A stretch of 64,000 nucleotides of DNA, from positions 3,038,001-3,102,000 of the forward strand of contig CBDCDL010000002.1 in NCBI GenBank assembly GCA_965215345.1, in the 5' to 3' direction. The notes under the pieces were generated by a model. The model had not been told where the DNA came from. It ran no database searches and saw nothing but the letters and a program-made list of their open reading frames with translations. This document shows, piece after piece, positions 58,746-64,000 of the stretch (positions are counted from its first letter, which is position 1; each line of letters opens with the position of its first letter). Source of the stretch: CATQHW01 sp965215345 (GTDB taxonomy: Bacteria > Spirochaetota > Spirochaetia > SZUA-6 > Bin103). Made by a program: the position numbers and the translations under genes.

Positions 58746-59900
58746 GTGACGGACGGCGCACGGCGTTCAGGGGATCAGGAGAGCGCCGCACTCCAGCCGC
58801 AGGATGCTCCGGATCGGCCTGCCGAATCGGAAGAACCGGAAGGGTTGGATGATCAGGACACATCGTGGGGTGACTACCCCCTGGACGAGGTGCTCATCCG
58901 CAATGAGAGCCGGACGATCTACGACGTGGTGCGGCGGATCAGAAAAGGCCAGTACGTCATGGATCCCGATTTCCAACGCGACTTCATCTGGCCGGAGGAC
59001 AAGCAGAGCAAGCTGATCGAGTCCGTGGTCATGCGCATCCCGCTGCCGGTGTTCTACTTGGCCGAGGACGACGCCGGCAAGATGGTTGTGGTGGACGGCT
59101 TGCAGCGCTTGTCCACGTTCCTGCGATTCGTGAACGGCGAACTGAAACTGCGCCTTGCCGACCGCGGGGAACTGAATGACAAGACCTTCGAAGGTCTGGA
59201 GCCGAAGCTGCAGACCCGCATCGAAGACTGCAATCTGATCTTCTACGTCATCGACTCGAAGGTGCCGGAGCGCGCCCGTCTCGACATCTTCGAGCGCGTC
59301 AACGGCGGGGTTCCGCTGAGCCGGCAGCAGATGCGCAACAGCCTGTTCATGGGACCGGCTACGCGTTTCCTCAAGCGGGAGGCGCGCACGGAGGGTTTTC
59401 TGCAAGCGACCGGACGCAGCCTCAATACGAAGACCATGCGGGATCGGGAATTCGTCAATCGGTTCTGCGCGTTTCAGCTCCTCGACCTGGAACGATACCG
59501 GGGCGACATGGATGACTTCCTGGCCGCCGGCCTGCGCTGCATGAACGACCTCGACCAATCAGACTTGTCCCGGCTGGCTGGCGAGTTCCACCGCGGCATG
59601 GCCAACAATTACCGGCTGTTCGAAGGACAGGCGTTCCGCAAACACACTCCCGGACAGACCAGGCGCGGCGTGCTCAACGCGTCGCTCTGGGACGTCATGG
59701 CGACCGGCTTGTCGCACTACCCCGAGGATCGGGTGCTGGCACGAGCCGAACCGCTGCGCCGAGCCGTGTATCGGCTGCTCGACGACGCGGAGTTCGATAC
59801 CGCAATTACCTACGGTCCGAACGCCGCGCGCAAGGTCAGGTTCCGATTCCGGGTGGCAACGGAGGCTTTTCGGGAGACGCTGGGTGCTCACGCGGATTGA
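58746..59900 (+). CDS. DUF262-family protein (ParB/GmrS-like)
   Basis: A 384-aa protein. The N-terminal DUF262 domain contains DPDFQRDFIWPEDKQSKLIESVVMRIPLP and VVVDGLQRLSTF (near residue 116), the DGQQR-type nucleotide-binding motif shared with ParB/Srx folds and the GmrS subunit. It continues IEDCNLIFYVIDSKVPERARLDIFERVNGGVPLSRQQMRNSLF, then a helical C-terminus. In GmrSD and related systems such domains bind or hydrolyse NTPs to gate attack on modified phage DNA. I used GTG 58746; a later start is possible. Its 3' end overlaps the DUF3696 gene by 17 bp. Confidence 0.83.
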   Translation: MTDGARRSGDQESAALQPQDAPDRPAESEEPEGLDDQDTSWGDYPLDEVLIRNESRTIYDVVRRIRKGQYVMDPDFQRDFIWPEDKQSKLIESVVMRIPLPVFYLAEDDAGKMVVVDGLQRLSTFLRFVNGELKLRLADRGELNDKTFEGLEPKLQTRIEDCNLIFYVIDSKVPERARLDIFERVNGGVPLSRQQMRNSLFMGPATRFLKREARTEGFLQATGRSLNTKTMRDREFVNRFCAFQLLDLERYRGDMDDFLAAGLRCMNDLDQSDLSRLAGEFHRGMANNYRLFEGQAFRKHTPGQTRRGVLNASLWDVMATGLSHYPEDRVLARAEPLRRAVYRLLDDAEFDTAITYGPNAARKVRFRFRVATEAFRETLGAHAD

Positions 59901-61083
59901 CCTCCGGCACTTCAAGTGCTTCGACCTGCTGAAGCTGCCGCTGCGCCGGCTGACCCTGCTGTCCGGCGCCAACGCCTCCGGCAAGTCGTCCGTGCTGCAG
60001 GCGCTCGTGCTCCTGCAGCAGACCATGAGCGAGCACGAGTGGTCGGACCGTCTGCTGCTCAACGGCGGCGCGGTCCGGCTGGGTACGGTGGCCGACGTGG
60101 TCGATCAGCGCGCCCGGCGCACCTGCCGGATCGCGCTCTGCACCGACGAGACCGAAGTGCGATGGGAGTTCGCCGGGGAGCCCGACGAGATGTCGATGGA
60201 AGTCATGCGGGTATGGACCGAGGATGAGGAGTGGGAACCACAGCCCGACGGCTCGTGGAAAAGAACGGGTACCCCCTCGCGTGCGTCCGAGGCCCCCTGG
60301 TACCTTTACCAGCTTTATCCAACGAAGCTTGGTGATGAGACGAGGTATCAGTCGCTGCTGCACGGGCTGGCATACCTGTCGGCAGAGCGTGCCGGGCCGC
60401 AGGAAACGTATCCGCTGGAGGACATCCGGTTCGCGCGCGGTGTGGGATCGAGCGGAGAATACGCCGTGAGCGCACTGTACGCCGGACGCGACGAAACGGT
60501 TCCGGCTGCTGGATTGCTGATCGAGAACGTTCCGGCCACCCGGCTGCGCCAGGTGGAGGCGCGGATGGGCCGTTTCTTCCCCGGATGCGAGTTGGACCTG
60601 CAGAAGATTCCGCACGCGAACGCCGTGACGTTGGGCCTGCGAACGTCCAACGACGTGAATTTTCATGCCCCGGTCCACACCGGGTACGGTCTGACGCAGG
60701 TTCTGCCCATCATCGTCGCGGCTCTGTCGGCCACGCCGAACGACCTGCTGCTGATCGAGAACCCTGAGGTGCATCTGCATCCGGTTGGGCAGGCGGCGAT
60801 GGGCGAGTTCCTGGCGCAAGTGGCCGCGGCCGGCGTTCAGGTCATCATGGAGACCCACAGCGACCACGTGCTGAATGGCGTGCGGCGTGCCGTCAAGAAG
60901 GGGCTTCTGGCCCCCGCTGATGCCGCGTTGCATTTCTTTCGACCACGACAACAGAGCGAACAGGAGAGACTGCCGCAGGTGCACAGCCCGGTTCTGGACT
61001 CCGAAGGCAACGTCGACACGTGGCCGGACGGGTTCTTCGACCAATTCGACAAGGACATGAACTACTTCGCCGGGTGGGGTTGA
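59884..61083 (+). CDS. DUF3696 AAA ATPase (OLD/RecF-like)
   Basis: A 399-aa ABC/SMC-type ATPase. LTRIDLRHFKCFDLLKLPLRRLTLLSGANASGKSSVLQALVLL contains Walker A near residue 28. The middle has AYLSAERAGPQETYPLE. Late motifs are TGYGLTQVLPII (signature-like), DLLLIENPEVHLHP (Walker B, near 290) and IMETHSDHVLNGVR (switch His, near 323). This is the predicted OLD-like ATPase architecture without a Toprim nuclease, followed by the DUF3696 tail. GTG 59884 overlaps the DUF262 stop, coupling the two; they probably form one defence unit. Confidence 0.88.
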   Translation: MLTRIDLRHFKCFDLLKLPLRRLTLLSGANASGKSSVLQALVLLQQTMSEHEWSDRLLLNGGAVRLGTVADVVDQRARRTCRIALCTDETEVRWEFAGEPDEMSMEVMRVWTEDEEWEPQPDGSWKRTGTPSRASEAPWYLYQLYPTKLGDETRYQSLLHGLAYLSAERAGPQETYPLEDIRFARGVGSSGEYAVSALYAGRDETVPAAGLLIENVPATRLRQVEARMGRFFPGCELDLQKIPHANAVTLGLRTSNDVNFHAPVHTGYGLTQVLPIIVAALSATPNDLLLIENPEVHLHPVGQAAMGEFLAQVAAAGVQVIMETHSDHVLNGVRRAVKKGLLAPADAALHFFRPRQQSEQERLPQVHSPVLDSEGNVDTWPDGFFDQFDKDMNYFAGWG

Positions 61084-61086
61084 GCG

Positions 61087-62040
61087 TTGGAGCTCCTGGC
61101 CAATGACCTGTCGATTCACGGGCAGTTCCATGACTTGCCGTCGTTTCGGGCTGCGCTTGCGCGGCTGATGGCGATTCGCGCATCGGCTCGCCGCTTCGGT
61201 CGGGAGGTGTATTGTCAGCGGGCGTTCGTGGCGGTAGAAGCGCAGCCGGGCGTGCCACTGCAGCAGACGCTGGGGCGGCTCGGCGAGAGTGAACGCCGCG
61301 CGGTCATGCAGTGGCTGACGCACCGCGGCCCCTTTTGGGATGATCTCCGGCAGCACGGAGCCGGCGACTGGTTCGAGTGCCGCGGCGGTATCGTCACGGA
61401 CACCGCCGTAGGCGAGGCCGCGTATCGCACGCTGCACGGCGTCACCGCCGGCTTGGTCAGCGTTACACCTTCCGACTGGAGCTTCACCCCCGTCGAGGTC
61501 AGGTGGCGCGAGCCGCCGGACAGCCTGGAAGACGCCAGTGTTGCTCTGGACAACCGGTGGAACGAGCGGGATTTGGAGCGATCGCTGCAGGCCGCGGAAC
61601 TGCCGATCACGTCGTGGGACGATCTGCGCCGCCGCGCGACGCCCCGGTTCGGGAGGCTGACGATTGCCGGCGACTGCTTCGCACCCCTGGCGGGGATGCC
61701 ATTCGCGCCCAGCGCCGCCGATCGCATTCGGGTACTGCTCGACATCCTGGATCGCTTCGCCGGTGCGTTCGACGCTGCCGGCAAGCGTACGCTTGATGGA
61801 CAGCGCCTCTATCGGAACTACTTCACGGGCGATAACGCACTGTTTTCCGACTCGTCGGACACCGAGAAGCGAGATTTTCGCAAGGAATTGACGTTCCGAC
61901 ATCCGAACAGTCCCGGCGGGTATCTGTTCTGTCCCTGGCACGGCAAGGCGTCCGACTTCCGCATCCACTTCTCCTGGCCGGTTCGATCCGGCGAACCCGT
62001 GTACGTCGTGTATGTCGGGCCGAAGATCACGAAACGGTGA
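61087..62040 (+). CDS. Unknown 317-aa protein downstream of DUF3696 ATPase
   Basis: Starts at TTG 61087, 3 bp after the DUF3696 stop. The text LLANDLSIHGQFHDLPSFRAALARLMAIRASARRFGREVYC and the ending LTFRHPNSPGGYLFCPWHGKASDFRIHFSWPV look like a conserved family, but I cannot name it. It has two or three Cys/His-containing stretches (YC near 42, CPWHGK near 286). Close packing implies that it is the third component of the DUF262-DUF3696 unit, possibly the effector. Confidence 0.7.
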   Translation: MELLANDLSIHGQFHDLPSFRAALARLMAIRASARRFGREVYCQRAFVAVEAQPGVPLQQTLGRLGESERRAVMQWLTHRGPFWDDLRQHGAGDWFECRGGIVTDTAVGEAAYRTLHGVTAGLVSVTPSDWSFTPVEVRWREPPDSLEDASVALDNRWNERDLERSLQAAELPITSWDDLRRRATPRFGRLTIAGDCFAPLAGMPFAPSAADRIRVLLDILDRFAGAFDAAGKRTLDGQRLYRNYFTGDNALFSDSSDTEKRDFRKELTFRHPNSPGGYLFCPWHGKASDFRIHFSWPVRSGEPVYVVYVGPKITKR

Positions 62041-62049
62041 GCAGCGCGC

Positions 62050-63375
62050 ATGAAGAAACTTGATGTCGAGGGTCTGTTCTGGCGTCCGGAAGAGCCGGAA
62101 CGCAAGATCGCCGGTCATTTGCGATTCGACCCGGCCGATGGCGCCACGTTGTCGCTCGTGGAACCGATGCGCTTCAGCACCACCGGAGGGCCGATCGCGG
62201 ATCTGTTGGCGGGAGGATCTGATGCCGGAGACACGGCTCGACTTCTCGGAGTAACCGGGTCGCATGTCCTTACACTGGACGGGTGCTTGCTGATGCTGGC
62301 GGAGGATTCCTTGGGACCCAACCTCATGATCCAGCGATACCGAGTCACTACCGTTCTCACGGGTGTGCACTTGGGGAGGGAGGAGCCCATGAGTTTCACC
62401 CGTGCCAGTGTGGCGTTGAGCAACCTCGCGAGTTGGGTGGGACGGTCCGGATTGGGTGTCGACCCTGTTTCCGCCGAGGATTCTGAGAAACCGTCAGGCC
62501 TCCGACTCACCTACCAGCAGGTACCGGCGATTGAGACGGACACCGACGACGGTTCGATTGCGGTCCGCTTTCCGTGGCGGTGCAAGTACAACCCCTTCGG
62601 AAAGAGCATGATCGAACACGAGTGCGTTTTCGAGTGTCGCTTTCGTGAACCTCAGCCTCTTGGGAAACTCATGGAGGTTTGCCAGGGGCTCCGGAACCTC
62701 GTCACGATCTGTGTGCAAGCTCCATCTGCAATTCTCGATGCCAAGTTGACACACGCTAACGCTGAGCGGCCTGTCGACTGGTACACGGAATGGATCGGAG
62801 CCGGATCGCCAAAGGAGAAGACAATCGTTGAACGACCGAAGATGGCATTCACCTGCGACGACATTGGCGGCCTGGATGGCATCAGGGCTTGGCTGAAACT
62901 GGCGAATAGGTACTCCGTGGTGATAGCTCTGCTGGTGAGCCACTGGTACGCCCCGCCGCTGTATGAGGAGCAGCGCTACTTCAATGCCATCGTTGCGGTG
63001 GAGTCGCTCATCCGCATTCGGAAGCAGAAAAAGATCAATCTAAAGAAGGATCTGATCGACCTCGCAGGGGAGCTCGAGACCCTGTTTGTGCCACTTGTTG
63101 GAGATCCCGCTAAGTGGGCTGGCAAGGTTGTGAGGACACGGAACGATTACGTAGTCCATCCGGGTCGGCGAGGGAGCGGCGATGGGTATCGCATGTACTT
63201 GCTCTCCGAATCGATCTACCTGTTCGTCGTGCTCTCGCTGTTTCTGGAGTGCGGTGTCGCTGAAAAATCGCTGAAGAACATTCTGAATCATGGCCACTAC
63301 AAGTGGCTGGCGGAGGAATTCGCTAAATCAGCATCGGCTGCGAACGCGCAGGAACCATGCCCGAAGCGCGCCTGA
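62050..63375 (+). CDS. ApeA-like HEPN-domain defence protein
   Basis: A 441-aa protein with the N-terminal domain typical of ApeA (MKKLDVEGLFWRPEEPERKIAGHLRFDPADGATLSLVEP, then LLMLAEDSLG) and a C-terminal HEPN domain. The latter contains EEQRYFNAIVAVESLIRI and the RNase motif VRTRNDYVVHPG (R-N-x4-H, near residue 364). ApeA is a single-gene phage-defence protein thought to abort infection by RNA cleavage. It is intact and slightly less GC-rich than its neighbours. ATG 62050 follows GTGAGCAGCGC. Its last 19 bp overlap the DUF1156 gene. Confidence 0.85.
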   Translation: MKKLDVEGLFWRPEEPERKIAGHLRFDPADGATLSLVEPMRFSTTGGPIADLLAGGSDAGDTARLLGVTGSHVLTLDGCLLMLAEDSLGPNLMIQRYRVTTVLTGVHLGREEPMSFTRASVALSNLASWVGRSGLGVDPVSAEDSEKPSGLRLTYQQVPAIETDTDDGSIAVRFPWRCKYNPFGKSMIEHECVFECRFREPQPLGKLMEVCQGLRNLVTICVQAPSAILDAKLTHANAERPVDWYTEWIGAGSPKEKTIVERPKMAFTCDDIGGLDGIRAWLKLANRYSVVIALLVSHWYAPPLYEEQRYFNAIVAVESLIRIRKQKKINLKKDLIDLAGELETLFVPLVGDPAKWAGKVVRTRNDYVVHPGRRGSGDGYRMYLLSESIYLFVVLSLFLECGVAEKSLKNILNHGHYKWLAEEFAKSASAANAQEPCPKRA

Positions 63376-64000
63376 TCGAGCGCTGGCTACCGATCGCGGC
63401 TATTGGCGAGGAGAGCATCCGCGAACGGCGTTCGATGACGGCGCTGCCCCCGATCTACTATCTCCACGTCTGGTGGGCGCGACGGCCGCTGGTGGCGTCG
63501 CGGGCGGCGATCCTTGCCTCGCTGTTACCCGCGGACGCTGACCGAGAGCAGTTCCTGCACGTACTCGGCATCCACGGCGATCCGGTTGCTGCGAAGAAGC
63601 GAATAGCTGAGGCCAACCGCACGGGTGAACGCTTGGGCGCCGCCGCCTACGGGTATTCGCGTGCATTCGGGTATACGCCGAGTAATTCGGAAATGGCGTG
63701 GCTGGCGGAACATTCGCTGCACGGAGTCACGGTCCTCGATCCAACGGCTGGCGGCGGTAGCGTGCCGTTTGAGGTGGTCCGCCTGGGGCTCGAAACGCTG
63801 GCCAACGACTTGAACCCGGTCGCGGTATTGATTGAGCACGCAACCGTCGAATGGCCCTCCACTCACGGCGTTGCGATCAAGGCTCTGGTGGAAGAAATCG
63901 GGGCCGAGTTCACCGGGCGCATCCGAAGTCGTCTGGCGTGCGTCTTTCCGGATGAGCCCTGCGAGGGGACCCGCCCGGACGGCTACCTCTGGGCGCGCAC
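63357..64000 (+). CDS. DUF1156 DNA methyltransferase, N-terminal part
   Basis: The frame is open from ATG 63357 to the window end (214 codons seen). It has the DUF1156 opening LIERWLPIAAIGEESIRERRSMTALPPIYYLHVWWARRPLVASRAAIL, then the AdoMet-binding motif I VTVLDPTAGGGSVPFEVVRLG near residue 125 and TLANDLNPVAV. These are large (often 900+ aa) N6-adenine or N4-cytosine type methyltransferases paired with DUF499 ATPases in anti-phage loci. The catalytic DPPY motif should lie beyond the window. The ATG overlaps the ApeA gene, so the island continues to the right. Confidence 0.88.
   Translation, partial: MPEARLIERWLPIAAIGEESIRERRSMTALPPIYYLHVWWARRPLVASRAAILASLLPADADREQFLHVLGIHGDPVAAKKRIAEANRTGERLGAAAYGYSRAFGYTPSNSEMAWLAEHSLHGVTVLDPTAGGGSVPFEVVRLGLETLANDLNPVAVLIEHATVEWPSTHGVAIKALVEEIGAEFTGRIRSRLACVFPDEPCEGTRPDGYLWAR

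Overview
The window is high-GC bacterial DNA, densely coded on both strands. Periplasmic solute-binding proteins, a probable lipoprotein and FG-GAP exported proteins point to a heterotroph with a Gram-negative-type envelope. I cannot place it taxonomically from this sequence. An uncultured spirochaete-like or similar high-GC lineage would fit the transporter, phytanoyl-dioxygenase and FG-GAP content, but that is a guess. Three layers can be read: housekeeping genes, nutrient-uptake/catabolic genes, and a large amount of accessory, duplicated or decaying DNA.

1-9.8 kb: end of adenylosuccinate lyase (purB), GMP synthase (guaA), a membrane protein, a lipoprotein, tRNA-Gln(CUG), then an unusual PHP/EndoQ-UvrD fusion preceded by four 17-bp tandem repeats that encode overlapping micro-ORFs, a phytanoyl-CoA-type dioxygenase, and a convergent AAA-ATPase/nuclease gene. 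9.8-19.4 kb: nucleoside 2-deoxyribosyltransferase, a DUF6807 protein, a chimeric ORF (Gfo/Idh/MocA stub + esterase + sulfatase tail), a sugar ABC importer whose binding protein is cut off by an IS66 remnant, and a group II intron with its reverse transcriptase. 19.4-25.3 kb: a dipeptide/oligopeptide-type ABC importer operon (binding protein, two permeases) ending in an FG-GAP/ASPIC protein.

25.5-38.8 kb is a decay and duplication zone. It holds a frameshifted second binding protein, a frameshifted HEAT-repeat gene, a hipBA module broken in both genes, a six-hairpin-type protein, an AbiE toxin-antitoxin pair with a frameshifted toxin, a zinc dehydrogenase, a half IS66, a collapsed second copy of the AbiEii/dehydrogenase region, a ParE/Phd module, a second copy of the FG-GAP gene still carrying a permease fragment, and a conserved unknown gene. 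39.1-44.7 kb: MazG-like pyrophosphohydrolase, class III aminotransferase, zinc dehydrogenase and PEP carboxylase. 44.8-48.2 kb: a complete zinc-uptake cluster (znuA, znuC, znuB, zur) with a palindromic operator.

48.4-64.0 kb is a defence-type island. It starts with a DUF499 AAA ATPase and runs off the end in a DUF1156 methyltransferase, two families known to travel together in phage-resistance loci. Between them sit a truncated DUF262 gene, an Rpn-type nuclease flanked by short direct repeats, a tightly coupled three-gene cassette (157-aa protein, PIN-domain protein, P-loop ATPase) that I do not recognise as a named system, a collapsed DUF1156 copy, an intact DUF262 gene, a DUF3696 ATPase, an unknown 317-aa protein and an ApeA-like HEPN protein. 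Repeated N-terminal pieces of DUF262 and DUF1156 bracket the cassettes, suggesting growth by recombination between duplicated segments.

Three copies of a palindromic element with compensatory stem changes occur at 9.9, 46.8 and 48.8 kb. The last two lie in frame inside znuC and the DUF499 gene. I found no CRISPR array and no rRNA.
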